From the NCBI GenBank assembly GCA_018432315.1, contig JAHDLB010000004.1:186001-250000 (forward strand): DNA of 64,000 nt. Direction: 5' to 3'. Shown here piece after piece: positions 35,834 to 45,904 of the stretch. The stretch's first letter is position 1, and every line of letters starts with the position of its first letter. The notes below the pieces were generated by a model that was given only the letters and a program-made list of their open reading frames with translations, made no database searches and had not been told where the DNA came from. The DNA is from Anaerolineae bacterium (GTDB taxonomy: Bacteria; Chloroflexota; Anaerolineae; Aggregatilineales; Aggregatilineaceae). A program made the translations under genes and the position numbers.

Positions 35834-37001
35834 AGCCGAACCGCCATTCGGTGCCGTCCATCGGCAGATCGTCCACCTGGCCGCGCCGCAGCGCCGCGAA
35901 GCGCGGGCGCATCTCGTCCAGGCTGTCGCCGCCCAGCTTGCGAAGCAGCTCGCCGGCCAGCACGAGCGCGACCATCGCCTCGATGACCACCACGGCGCGC
36001 GGCGTGGCGCAGAAATCGCTGCGCTCGTACACCGTCTGGTCCGGCTGGCCGGTCGCCAGGTTGACCGTGGGCAGCGGCGTGAGCGTGGTGCTGATCGGCT
36101 TCATGGCGGCGCGGACGACCAGCGGCTCGCCGGTGGTCATGCCGCCTTCCAGCCCGCCCGCCCGGTTGCTGCGCCGGACCAGCCGCCCGGCGTCGTCCAC
36201 GTCGATCGCGTCGTGGACCTGCGTGCCGCGCCGCCGCGCGTTGTCGAACGCCGGGCCGATCTCCACGCCCTTGATGCTCTGCACGCTGCACACCGCCGCG
36301 GCCAGCCGCCCGGTCAGGCGGCGGTCGTAATGGACGTGCGATCCCAGGCCGGGCGGCAGCCCCAGCGCCACGACCTCGATCACACCGCCCAGCGTGTCCC
36401 GGTCGACCTTGACCTGCCGGATCGCCTCTTGAATCCGCGCCGACGCGGCGGGATCGGGGCAGCGCACCTCGGACGCCTCGGCGGCGGCGAACCGCGCCGG
36501 GTAGTCGGGCGGCTCCGGCAGGCTGGCGGCGACCCCGCCGATCTCGGTCACGTAGCCGCCGACCGCGATCCCGAATTCGGCCAGCAGGCGCCTGGCGATC
36601 GCGCCCACGGCAACACGGGCCGCCGTCTCGCGCGCCGACGAGCGTTCGAGCGCCAGCCGCAGGTCGCGGTAGCCGTACTTGATCGTCCCGGTCAGGTCGG
36701 CGTGGCCGGGGCGGGGCGTGGTCAGCGGCGTGATGTCGCGCTCCGCCCAGTTCTTCCAGTCGCGGTTTTCGATCAACAGGCTGACCGGCCCGCCGGTGGT
36801 GAGGCCGTTCATCACCCCGCCGGTGACGCGCGCCCGGTCGCGCTCGATCTGCATCCGGCCCCCGCTGCCGTATCCCTGCTGGCGGCGGGCCATGTCGCGC
36901 TCGAGATCGGCGGGCGCCAGCGGCAGCCCGGCGGGCATCCCTTCGAGGATGGCGGTCAGCATCGGGCCGTGACTTTCGCCCGCGGTCAGAAATCGCAGCA
37001 T
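35817..37001 (-). CDS. aroC: Chorismate synthase
   Basis: A 394-aa FMN-dependent enzyme that removes phosphate from EPSP to give chorismate. GESHGPMLTAILEGMPAGL is the family signature; RQQGYGSGGRMQIERD, RPGHADLTGTIKYG and RSSARETAARVAVGAIAR also match. The start at 37001 is the conserved MLRFLTAGESHG; the longer in-frame reading through tyrS is a shadow. Located 17 bp after tyrS. Confidence 0.95.
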   Translation of the reverse strand: MLRFLTAGESHGPMLTAILEGMPAGLPLAPADLERDMARRQQGYGSGGRMQIERDRARVTGGVMNGLTTGGPVSLLIENRDWKNWAERDITPLTTPRPGHADLTGTIKYGYRDLRLALERSSARETAARVAVGAIARRLLAEFGIAVGGYVTEIGGVAASLPEPPDYPARFAAAEASEVRCPDPAASARIQEAIRQVKVDRDTLGGVIEVVALGLPPGLGSHVHYDRRLTGRLAAAVCSVQSIKGVEIGPAFDNARRRGTQVHDAIDVDDAGRLVRRSNRAGGLEGGMTTGEPLVVRAAMKPISTTLTPLPTVNLATGQPDQTVYERSDFCATPRAVVVIEAMVALVLAGELLRKLGGDSLDEMRPRFAALRRGQVDDLPMDGTEWRFGYDAWE

Positions 37002-37018
37002 AGGGGCCTCCGCACGCG

Positions 37019-38308
37019 CTATACTCGCACCAGGTGGTAGTTCTTCTTGCCCTTGCGCAGCACGATCACGCGCCCGTCGATCGCGTCGTCGAGCGTCACG
37101 GCGCGGTCGGGATCGTCCACGGCGCGGTTGTTGAGGTACAGCCCGCCGTTCTTGATCAGGTCGCGGATCAGCTTCTTGGAGCGGTCCAGCCCGGCTCCCA
37201 GCGCCAGGTCGACCACGTTGATCCCCGCGCCGGACAGGCTGCCGGCTTCCAGCGCGCTCGATGGCACTTCGGCGAAGATGTCGAGCAGGTCGTCGGCGCT
37301 CAGCCCTTCCAGGTCGCGCCCGCCGAACAGCACCTCGGTGGCGGCCTGGGCTTTGCGCAGCCCGTCCTCGCCGTGGACCGTGCGCGTGACCTCTTCGGCC
37401 AGCCGCGTCTGGGCGGCGCGGCGGTGCGGCTCGGTGGCGAGCGCGTGCTCCAGCTCCGCGATCTCCTCGCGGTTCAGCAGCGTGAAGAACTTGAGGTACG
37501 GGATCGCGTCGCCGTCGGTCGTGTTGATCCAGAACTGGTAGAACCGGAACGGCGAGGTCCGCGCTGGGTCCAGCCAGACGGCGCCCGCCTCGGTCTTGCC
37601 GAATTTCACCCCGCTCGTCGAGGTGACCAGCGGCACGGTCACGGCGTGGGCTTTGCCGTCGGCCACCTTGCGGATCAACTCCGTCCCGGCGGTGATATTG
37701 CCCCACTGGTCGCTGCCGCCCATCTGGAACGTGCAGCGGTGGTCGAGGTACAGGCGCAGGAAATCGTAGGATTGCAGCAGCATGTAGCTGAACTCGGTGA
37801 ACGAAATGCCCTCGTCGCTCTCCAGCCGCGTCTTGACCGAGTCCTTGGCGAGCATGTAGTTGACGGTGAAATGCTTGCCGATGTCGCGCAGGAACTCGAT
37901 CAGGTTGAGCGGGGCCAGCCAGTCCGCATTGTTGAGCATCAGCGCCGGGTTCTCGACGCCGTCGAAGTGCAGGAACGCGCCGAGCTGGCGCTTGATGCAC
38001 TCGACGTTGTGCGCGATCTGCTCGTAGGTCAGCAACTGGCGCTCTTTGGTCTTGCCGCTCGGATCGCCGATCATGCCGGTGCCGCCCCCGGCCAGCGCGA
38101 TGGGCGTGTGGCCGTGGCGCTGGAGGTGCACCAGCACCATGATCGGCAGCAGGTGGCCGACGTGCAGGCTGTCGGCGGTCGGGTCGAAGCCGATGTACGC
38201 CGTCACCTTCTCGTTGATCAGCGCTTCCTCCGCGCCCTCGGTCGCGGTGTGGATCAGGCCGCGCCAGCGCAGCTCTTCGACGAGATGGGTCGCAGTTAAG
38301 ACATTCAA
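37019..38308 (-). CDS. tyrS: Tyrosyl-tRNA synthetase
   Basis: A 429-aa class I synthetase attaching tyrosine to tRNA-Tyr. The HIGH-type motif is in DPTADSLHVGHLLP, the tyrosine pocket in QMGGSDQWGNI, and the KMSKS-type loop is KFGKTE. The C-terminal S4 domain (SKKLIRDLIKNGGLYLNN) binds tRNA. It is embedded between aroE (4-bp overlap) and aroC, an uncommon place that ties Tyr-tRNA charging to aromatic synthesis under the same attenuator. No T-box is seen. Confidence 0.95.
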   Translation of the reverse strand: MNVLTATHLVEELRWRGLIHTATEGAEEALINEKVTAYIGFDPTADSLHVGHLLPIMVLVHLQRHGHTPIALAGGGTGMIGDPSGKTKERQLLTYEQIAHNVECIKRQLGAFLHFDGVENPALMLNNADWLAPLNLIEFLRDIGKHFTVNYMLAKDSVKTRLESDEGISFTEFSYMLLQSYDFLRLYLDHRCTFQMGGSDQWGNITAGTELIRKVADGKAHAVTVPLVTSTSGVKFGKTEAGAVWLDPARTSPFRFYQFWINTTDGDAIPYLKFFTLLNREEIAELEHALATEPHRRAAQTRLAEEVTRTVHGEDGLRKAQAATEVLFGGRDLEGLSADDLLDIFAEVPSSALEAGSLSGAGINVVDLALGAGLDRSKKLIRDLIKNGGLYLNNRAVDDPDRAVTLDDAIDGRVIVLRKGKKNYHLVRV

Positions 38309-39138
38309 GGCTGTGTATCCTCTCCGTGATGAACCTGATTCAAGGCGTGCCGGGCCGCCTCCAGCATGACGTCCAGCGGCGGCGCGATCCCGGTCCAGCG
38401 CTCGAAGGCCAGCGCCCCCTGCCGGACCAGCATCCCCAGCCCGCCCACCGTGCGCGCGCCCGCGGCCTGGGCCCCGGCCATCAGGCGCGTGACGGGCGGA
38501 TTATAGATCAGATCGACCAGCGCCGCCCCGCCGGGGAACGGCACACCCTCCGGCCAGGGACTCGCCGCCACGTCCGGGCTCATCCCGGTGGGCGTGCAGT
38601 TGACGACCAGGTCGGCGGTGGGGGCCAGCCGGGGCAGGTCGCCGTACCCGGCGACGCCGTCGCGCCCGTCCGGCTTCCGGCTGATCGCCGTGATCGCCGC
38701 CGCGCCGCCCGCCCGCAGCGCGTAGATCACCGCCCGCGCGCTGCCGCCCGTGCCCAGCACCAGGCACCGCGCTCCTTCGACCGTGATGCTGTGTGCGGCC
38801 AGGTCGTCCGCGAAGCCGCGCCAGTCGGTGTTGCCGGCGGCCAGCGTCCCGCCCGGCTCGACGACCAGCGTGTTGGCCGCGCCGGTGGCCGCCGCCGCCG
38901 GGTCGATGGCGCGCACCTGGGGCAGCCGCAGCGCCGCGCCCTTGTGCGGGATCGTCACGTTGAAGCCGCGATAGCTCGCCGCGATCCACCCGGCGACGGC
39001 GGCGGCGAATCGCTCCGGCGGGGCGGGCAGCAGGTCGTACTGCCAGTCCAGCCCCAGCGCCCGGAAGGCGGCATTGTGCATGGCTGGGGAGACGCTGTGC
39101 CCCACCGGCCAGCCGATCAGGCCGGCGCGCTCAGTCAT
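38305..39138 (-). CDS. aroE: Shikimate dehydrogenase
   Basis: A 277-aa NADPH-dependent enzyme reducing 3-dehydroshikimate to shikimate. The substrate domain has GWPVGHSVSPAMHNAAFRAL and FNVTIPHKGAAL (catalytic Lys); the nucleotide domain has VLGTGGSARAVIYAL; the closing helix has GLGMLVRQGALAFERWTG. The ATG overlaps the end of aroA by 8 bp; the stop overlaps the tyrS start by 4 bp. Confidence 0.95.
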   Translation of the reverse strand: MTERAGLIGWPVGHSVSPAMHNAAFRALGLDWQYDLLPAPPERFAAAVAGWIAASYRGFNVTIPHKGAALRLPQVRAIDPAAAATGAANTLVVEPGGTLAAGNTDWRGFADDLAAHSITVEGARCLVLGTGGSARAVIYALRAGGAAAITAISRKPDGRDGVAGYGDLPRLAPTADLVVNCTPTGMSPDVAASPWPEGVPFPGGAALVDLIYNPPVTRLMAGAQAAGARTVGGLGMLVRQGALAFERWTGIAPPLDVMLEAARHALNQVHHGEDTQP

Positions 39139-40447
39139 GGCGGCTCCAGGTCATGTCCGCGCCCAGGGCCTGCATCGTCTCGACGAAGCCGGGGAACGAG
39201 TCGTTCACGCAGCGCGCATCGGTGACGAGCGTCTCGCCCTGGGCGACCAGCCCGGCCATCGCCAGCGCCATCGCCACGCGGTGATCGTCGTGACCGTCCA
39301 CCGCCGCGCCGCGCAGCGCCTGCGGCCCTATCACGCGGAAGCCGTCCGGGCGCTCCTCGATTGCCGCGCCCAGCTTGCGCAGCTCGGCGGTCATCACCTC
39401 CAGCCGGTCCGTCTCCTTGACGCGCATCTCGGCGGCGTCGCGCACGATCGTCTCGCCTTCGGCCTGCGTCGCGGCGACCATCAGCGCCGGGAACTCGTCG
39501 ATGGCGCGCACGATCACCGCGCCGCCGACGTCCGCCCCGCGCAGCGCCGCCCGATTCGCGGCCAGGTCGGCCACCGGCTCGCCGCCTTCCTCGCGCGGGT
39601 GGATCATGTCCACCGGCGCGTCCATCGCCGCCAGGATGTCCAGCACGCCGGTGCGCGTCGGGTTGACGCCCACGCCGCCAATCGTGACCGGCCCGCCCGC
39701 GCTCAGCAGCGCCGCTACCAGCACGAATGCCGCCGAGGAGATGTCCGCCGGGATCGCCATGTCGAGCGGGCGCAGCACCCCGCCGGGCCGGATCGTGACG
39801 CGGTTGTCGTCTGCATCCAGGTCCGCGCCCATGGCGCGCAGCATCCGCTCGGTGTGGTCGCGCGCCGGGCCCGGCTCGATGACGGTGACCGGCCCGTCCG
39901 CGAACAACCCGGCCAGCAGCAAACAGCTTTTGACCTGGGCGCTGGCGACCGGCATGGTGTACGTGATGCCGCGCAGCCGCGCCGGGGCGAAGCGCAGCGG
40001 CGCGCGCCCGTTCGCGTCATCGATCTGCGCGCCCATCGCGCGCAGCGGATCGGTGACGCGGCGCATGGGGCGGCGGCGGAGCTGGTCGCTGCCGTCGAGC
40101 ACGCTGGCGAACGGCTGCCCGGCCAGCACGCCCGCCAGCAGGCGCATGGCCGTCCCGGCGTGGACGCAGTTCAGCGGGGCGCCGGGCGCGCTCAGCCCGT
40201 CCAGGCCGCGGCCCGCCACGGTCAGCGCCCCGTCGCGCTCCTCGACGGCGATGCCCAGCGCGCGGATGCAGTCCAGCGTGGCGAGCGTGTCGCCCGCCGG
40301 CAGGAAGCCGCGCACCGTGCCGGTGCCGTCGGCCAGCGCGCCGAGGATCAGCGCCCGGTGCGACAGCGACTTGTCGCCGGGGACGGTGGTCTGCCCGGCC
40401 AGCGCGCCGCCGGGCCGGACGCGAATCGCGTTGGGAACCGCGCTCAT
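39131..40447 (-). CDS. aroA: 5-enolpyruvylshikimate-3-phosphate synthase
   Basis: The 438-aa enzyme joins PEP to shikimate 3-phosphate. VPGDKSLSHRALILGAL is the N-terminal S3P/PEP motif, PVASAQVKSCLLLAG and AEMRVKETDRLEVM are further signatures, and GHDDHRVAMALA closes the active site. The loop equivalent to the widely conserved NAGTAMRPL reads HAGTAMRLL, replacing Asn by His and Pro by Leu near the PEP/glyphosate site; the effect is untested. The start at 40447 overlaps the tyrA stop by 4 bp. Confidence 0.94.
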   Translation of the reverse strand: MSAVPNAIRVRPGGALAGQTTVPGDKSLSHRALILGALADGTGTVRGFLPAGDTLATLDCIRALGIAVEERDGALTVAGRGLDGLSAPGAPLNCVHAGTAMRLLAGVLAGQPFASVLDGSDQLRRRPMRRVTDPLRAMGAQIDDANGRAPLRFAPARLRGITYTMPVASAQVKSCLLLAGLFADGPVTVIEPGPARDHTERMLRAMGADLDADDNRVTIRPGGVLRPLDMAIPADISSAAFVLVAALLSAGGPVTIGGVGVNPTRTGVLDILAAMDAPVDMIHPREEGGEPVADLAANRAALRGADVGGAVIVRAIDEFPALMVAATQAEGETIVRDAAEMRVKETDRLEVMTAELRKLGAAIEERPDGFRVIGPQALRGAAVDGHDDHRVAMALAMAGLVAQGETLVTDARCVNDSFPGFVETMQALGADMTWSRHD

Positions 40448-41304
40448 GTGATCAACCGCTCCCCATAGGCGGCGGTGTAGGCCCGCCGCGCCTCGACGAT
40501 GTGGCACAGCTCGGCGTCCAGGTCGCCCGGCGCGTCGAGCAGGGACTCGAGCCGGTCCAGGTGGGCGCGAAGCTGGCCGGTCATCTGGCGGATCTGGTCG
40601 GCGTTGGTGCTGAACATGCCGACGATCATCGCCGCGTCGGTGCGGGCCAGCCGCGTCGCGCCGTCGAAGCCGCCCGCCGCCAGCTCGTAGAGCGCCGTGT
40701 CTTCCGCCGCGCCGTCCATCGCCAGCCGCATCAGCGCGAAGCTGAGCAGGTGCGGCAGGTGGCTGGTGAGCGCGGTCAGGTGATCCTGCCGGGCGCGATC
40801 CATCCACAGCGGCTGGGCGCCCGCGGCCCGCGCCAGCGCCTCGGCCAGCGCGCGGGCGCCGTCGGTGGTGCGCCGTGTCTCGCAGAGCACGAAGCGCGCC
40901 CCGTCGTACAGCGTCGGGATGGCGTGGCGGTAGCCATTTTCGGCCAGCCCGCACATTGGGTGCCCGCCCACGGCCAGCACGTCCGGCGGCAGGCGATCCA
41001 GCGCGTCGCAGATGCGCGTCTTGGTGCTGCCCAGGTCGATCACCAGCGCGCCGGGGCGCACCTTCAGCACCGGGACCAGGTCGATGATCAGGTGTGTGGG
41101 AATCGCCAGCACGACGACGTCCGCTTTGGCGGCTTCACCCACGGCGTCGATCACGCCCTGCGCCAGCGCCGCGTCGAGCACGTCCGGGGCGATGTCTTCC
41201 GCCGTCAGCCGAGCAACCTTGCCGCGCAGGGCCATCGCCAGCGAGCCGCCCATCAGGCCCAGGCCGGTGATGTGCACCGTACAGGCCGCGAGTTCCTTCT
41301 TCAT
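40444..41304 (-). CDS. tyrA: Prephenate/arogenate dehydrogenase
   Basis: A 286-aa TyrA-type dehydrogenase producing the tyrosine precursor from prephenate or arogenate. The Rossmann motif is ITGLGLMGGSLAMAL; catalytic-region stretches are VIDLGSTKTRI, VGGHPMCGLAENGY and LTSHLPHLLSFAL. No ACT or chorismate mutase domain is fused. NAD/NADP and prephenate/arogenate preference cannot be decided by eye. It lies 3 bp after aroF and overlaps aroA by 4 bp. Confidence 0.92.
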   Translation of the reverse strand: MKKELAACTVHITGLGLMGGSLAMALRGKVARLTAEDIAPDVLDAALAQGVIDAVGEAAKADVVVLAIPTHLIIDLVPVLKVRPGALVIDLGSTKTRICDALDRLPPDVLAVGGHPMCGLAENGYRHAIPTLYDGARFVLCETRRTTDGARALAEALARAAGAQPLWMDRARQDHLTALTSHLPHLLSFALMRLAMDGAAEDTALYELAAGGFDGATRLARTDAAMIVGMFSTNADQIRQMTGQLRAHLDRLESLLDAPGDLDAELCHIVEARRAYTAAYGERLIT

Positions 41305-41307
41305 GCG

Positions 41308-42342
41308 CTACCGCACCGTTTCGCGAACCGGGAACTGCCGCCCGACGATCGGCGCGAGCTGGCGCGCTTTCTCCACCAGCGCGGCGAATTTCTCCGGCTT
41401 GAGCGACTGCCGCCCGTCCGATTGGGCGTTCTCCGGGTCGTGATGCACTTCCAGGATCAGGCCATCCGCGCCCGCCGCGATCGCCGCCAGCGACACGCTC
41501 TCGACGTACTCCCATTTGCCGGTGCCGTGGCTCGGATCGGCGATGACCGGCAGGTGCGACGCCTGCTTGAGCACGGGGATCGCGTTGATGTCGAACGTGT
41601 TGCGGGTGGCCGTCTCGAAGGTGCGAATCCCGCGCTCGCACAGCATGACGCGCATGTTGCCGTGGCTCAGGATGTATTCGGCGGACATCAGCAGTTCCTC
41701 GATCGTGCTGCTCATGCCCCGCTTGAGCAGCACCGGGTGCTGGCTCTCGCCGACCGCGTGCAGCAGCGTGTAGTTCTGCATGTTGCGCGCCCCGATCTGC
41801 AGCACGTCCGCGTACTGGCAGACCAGCGGCACGGCCTGGGGATCCATGACCTCGGTGACGATCGGCAGGCCGGTTTCGGCGCGGGCGTCGGCCAGGTATT
41901 TGAGGCCCTCTTCGCCCAGCCCCTGGAAGCTGTACGGCGACGAGCGCGGCTTGAACGCCCCGCCGCGCAGCGCGGTCGCCCCGGCCTCGCGGACGGCGTG
42001 CGCGATCTCGATGATCTGCGTCCGGTCCTCGACCGAGCACGGCCCGGCGACGATCGCCAGGTCCGGCCCGCCCACCTGGACGCCGTTCAGCGGGATGAGC
42101 GTGTCGTCCGGGTGGTATTCGCGGCTGGCGATCTTGTAGGGGTGGCTGACCGGCATCACGTTCTGCACGCCGGACATCAGGCCGATCTGCTCGCGGTCGA
42201 TGGGCCGCCCGCGCCCGATCACGCCGATGATCGTGCGCTCCTTGCCTTCGGACAGGTGTACGTCGAAGCCCATCGCCCGGATGCGGGCGATGACATCCGA
42301 GATGTCGCGGGCGCTGGCTTTGGCATCCATTACTACGATCAT
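41308..42342 (-). CDS. aroF: DAHP synthase, type I-beta, with N-terminal regulatory domain
   Basis: A 344-aa first enzyme of the shikimate pathway, condensing PEP and erythrose 4-phosphate. A ferredoxin-like, ACT-like N-terminal domain (residues 1-70) precedes the KDO8PS-like barrel with [49 protein letters not shown] and [12 protein letters not shown]. In homologues the N-terminal domain mediates inhibition by Tyr/Phe or chorismate-derived products; a similar role is inferred. Second gene of the superoperon, 27 bp after aroH. Confidence 0.94.
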   Translation of the reverse strand: MIVVMDAKASARDISDVIARIRAMGFDVHLSEGKERTIIGVIGRGRPIDREQIGLMSGVQNVMPVSHPYKIASREYHPDDTLIPLNGVQVGGPDLAIVAGPCSVEDRTQIIEIAHAVREAGATALRGGAFKPRSSPYSFQGLGEEGLKYLADARAETGLPIVTEVMDPQAVPLVCQYADVLQIGARNMQNYTLLHAVGESQHPVLLKRGMSSTIEELLMSAEYILSHGNMRVMLCERGIRTFETATRNTFDINAIPVLKQASHLPVIADPSHGTGKWEYVESVSLAAIAAGADGLILEVHHDPENAQSDGRQSLKPEKFAALVEKARQLAPIVGRQFPVRETVR

Positions 42343-42369
42343 GGTGGTTCTCCCTGGCTGATAGCGACG

Positions 42370-42771
42370 TTATCGGGTCAATTGACTTGATCGTTCGGGG
42401 CGCAGCTCGACCGCGCCCCGCAGGTAAACGTGATGGATCTCGCGTGCCGAGCGGGGCGTGTTCCACAGGATCATCACCCGCACGCATTTCGGCAGCCCGT
42501 GCGGCACGTTCATCTCGTGCGCGCACATCAGCGCCGTGTCCGTCCAGCCGAGCCGGCGCGCGGCCACGGCGGGATATTCAGCGTTCAGATCGGTCGTGGT
42601 GGTGAACCACACCGCGCCGATGTCGTCCGGCTCGATGCCGTTGGCGTCGACCAGGGCGGTCAGCAGCTCGTGCGTCGCCGCCAGGATGGCCTCGGCGGTG
42701 TTCTCCTCGACGGTGATCGCGCCGCGCACGCCCCGGCACAGATACGATCCGGCCAATCCAGTTGGGGTCAC
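42370..42771 (-). CDS. aroH: Chorismate mutase, AroH type
   Basis: A 133-aa trimeric AroH-fold chorismate mutase converting chorismate to prephenate. CRGVRGAITVEENTAEAI (catalytic Arg), FTTTTDLNAEYPAVAARR, MNVPHGLPKCVRV and VYLRGAVELRP match the Bacillus-type enzyme. A GTG at 42771 is the likely start: AAAGGAG lies 7 nt upstream and it sits 27 nt after the attenuator T-tract. In-frame codons further upstream run through the leader hairpin and are rejected. Confidence 0.92.
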   Translation of the reverse strand: MTPTGLAGSYLCRGVRGAITVEENTAEAILAATHELLTALVDANGIEPDDIGAVWFTTTTDLNAEYPAVAARRLGWTDTALMCAHEMNVPHGLPKCVRVMILWNTPRSAREIHHVYLRGAVELRPERSSQLTR

Positions 42772-42797
42772 GCCTTGCTCCTTTCGCTCCTGAAAAC

Positions 42798-42828
42798 AAA
42801 AAGGGCGCTGAGCTTGTGCTCTGCGCCC
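42798..42828 (-). terminator. Attenuator terminator of the aromatic superoperon
   Basis: On the minus strand GGGCGCAGAGC (42828-42818) pairs with GCTCAGCGCCC (42813-42803) apart from one T-T/A-A-type mismatch, loop of 4 nt, then TTTTT (42802-42798). It lies between the leader peptide stop and aroH. Its first GGG can instead pair with CCC upstream (about 42851-42849), extended by ATCC (42845-42842) with GGAT (42835-42832), giving a mutually exclusive antiterminator. Confidence 0.85.
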
Positions 42829-42860
42829 TCGATCCTCTAAGGGATGGTGGGGGTGGCGAC

Positions 42861-42989
42861 TCAGTCGCCAGCAGCCAAGCTCGGACCCGCCGTATGGCAC
42901 CCAAAATAGAAATAAAAGTAGCCGAACCCACCCCAGCCGAGGCTGAGGTCGGTGTTGTGGTCAGGCTTGGGTGCGCGCGAATCCGACAT
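42861..42989 (-). CDS. Aromatic leader peptide (Trp/Phe/Tyr-rich)
   Basis: A 42-codon ORF, MSDSRAPKPDHNTDLSLGWG then GFGYFYFYFGCH, with W19, F22, Y24, F25, Y26, F27, Y28 and F29. GGGAGT lies 12 nt upstream of its ATG and a TTGACA-17-TAAGCT promoter begins 30 nt before it. The stop codon sits in the loop of a 7-bp hairpin (TGGCGAC/GTCGCCA), and a terminator follows. The W19-G21 codons (TGGGGTGGG, 42935-42927) can pair with CCACCCCCA (42856-42848), the segment otherwise used by the antiterminator. A ribosome stalled at the Phe/Tyr run would block this and favour readthrough into aroH. This is the classic attenuation arrangement; peptide production is inferred. Confidence 0.82.
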   Translation of the reverse strand: MSDSRAPKPDHNTDLSLGWGGFGYFYFYFGCHTAGPSLAAGD

Positions 42990-43018
42990 GGTGCGTGTTC
43001 ACTCCCATTGACAGGCAC

Positions 43019-43047
43019 AGCTTAGCACGAGTGTGAAGGCATGTCAA
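43019..43047 (-). promoter_or_regulatory. Promoter of the aromatic superoperon
   Basis: Minus strand TTGACA (43047-43042), 17-bp spacer, TAAGCT (43024-43019). It begins 16 bp after the leuB stop, with no terminator between, so readthrough from the ilv-leu operon would also pass through the aromatic attenuator. Confidence 0.8.
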
Positions 43048-43062
43048 TAACCCGGCGCCAAT

Positions 43063-44136
43063 TTAGTCGGATTGCACAAGGTGCTCGATCACGTGCGTTC
43101 CGAACGCCGCCGTGCTGGCGGGCGTCTCGCCGGGCGCGACCAGGTCGGCGGTGCGCAGGCCATCGGCCAGCGCCGCATCCACGGCGGCCTCGACGGCGGC
43201 GGCCTCGGTTTCCAGCCCCAGGCTGTGGCGCAGCAGCATGGCCGCGCTCAGGATGGTGGCGACCGGGTTGGCGATGCCCCGCCCGGCGATGTCCGGCGCG
43301 GAGCCGTGAATTGGCTCGTAGACGCCGAACCGGCTGGCGTTCAGCGACGCCGAGGGCAGCATGCCCAGCGACCCGGCCAGCACCGAGGCTTCGTCGCTCA
43401 GGATGTCCCCGAACATGTTCCCGGCCAGGATCACGTCGAAGCGGGCCGGGTTGCGCAGCAGGTGCATCGTGCACGCGTCGACGAGCACGTGCTCAAGCTC
43501 CACGTCGGGATAGTCGGCGGCGACCTGGTTGACCGTCCGGCGCCACAGGCGCATGGCGGCCAGCACGTTGGCCTTGTCGACCGACGCGACCTTGCCATAG
43601 CGCCGGCGGGCGGATTCGAACGCCACCCGCGCCACGCGCTCCACCTGGTCCACGGTGTAGAACAGGGTATCCCACGCCCGGTCGCCGTCGCCCTGCTCGT
43701 GGCGCTCGCCGAAATAGATGCCGCTGGTCAGCTCGCGCACGAAGAGGATATCGACGCCGTCCAGCAGGTCGGCGCGCAGCGGGGCGTGCCCGGCCAGCGC
43801 GGGATAGGTGCGCACCGGGCGCAGGTTGGCGAACAGGTCGAAATGCTGGCGCAGCCGCAGCAGGCCCTGTTCGGGACGGACGGCGGCGGTGGGATCGGAC
43901 CACTGCGGCCCGCCTACCGCGCCGAGCAGCACGGCGTCGGCGGATTCGCAGGCGGCCAGCGTGGCCTCGGGCAGCGGGTCGCCCACGGCGTCGATGGCGC
44001 AGCCGCCCATGAGCGCTTCCTCGAACGCGAAGGTGTGGCCGAAGCGCGCGGCCACCGCCTCCAGGACGCGCACCGCCTCGGCGATGACTTCCGGGCCGAT
44101 CCCGTCGCCGGGCAGCGTGACGATCTTGGCTTGCAT
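43063..44136 (-). CDS. leuB: 3-isopropylmalate dehydrogenase
   Basis: A 357-aa NAD-dependent oxidative decarboxylase of leucine synthesis, also able in this pathway context to act on beta-methyl-malate for isoleucine. Signature stretches: [47 protein letters not shown] and the metal/substrate region [20 protein letters not shown], then [12 protein letters not shown]. The start at 44136 follows GGAGACTCGTC. Last gene of the ilv-leu superoperon. Confidence 0.95.
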   Translation of the reverse strand: MQAKIVTLPGDGIGPEVIAEAVRVLEAVAARFGHTFAFEEALMGGCAIDAVGDPLPEATLAACESADAVLLGAVGGPQWSDPTAAVRPEQGLLRLRQHFDLFANLRPVRTYPALAGHAPLRADLLDGVDILFVRELTSGIYFGERHEQGDGDRAWDTLFYTVDQVERVARVAFESARRRYGKVASVDKANVLAAMRLWRRTVNQVAADYPDVELEHVLVDACTMHLLRNPARFDVILAGNMFGDILSDEASVLAGSLGMLPSASLNASRFGVYEPIHGSAPDIAGRGIANPVATILSAAMLLRHSLGLETEAAAVEAAVDAALADGLRTADLVAPGETPASTAAFGTHVIEHLVQSD

Positions 44137-44215
44137 GACGAGTCTCCTACAGGGTAGCGGCCCGGCTTGCACCGGGCCAGGAAAAATAACGCACAGGTTT
44201 CGAGCGGGCGCGGCG

Positions 44216-45778
<1,563 letters not shown>

Positions 45779-45904
45779 ATCTGCCTCCTTTGGCGGGTAT
45801 GGATGTCAACGTGCAGCGTTAGGTGTTTTCATAGGGGGCAGATCGTCCTGCGGCTGGCGGCAGACCTGCCCCTTGCGGAGCAGGCAGCCGCCGCTCCGCC
45901 AGCT

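Noticed and set aside
42783-43018. T-box riboswitch upstream of aroH/tyrS
   Set aside because: No T-box sequence or specifier-loop structure; a translated aromatic leader with attenuator explains the region better.
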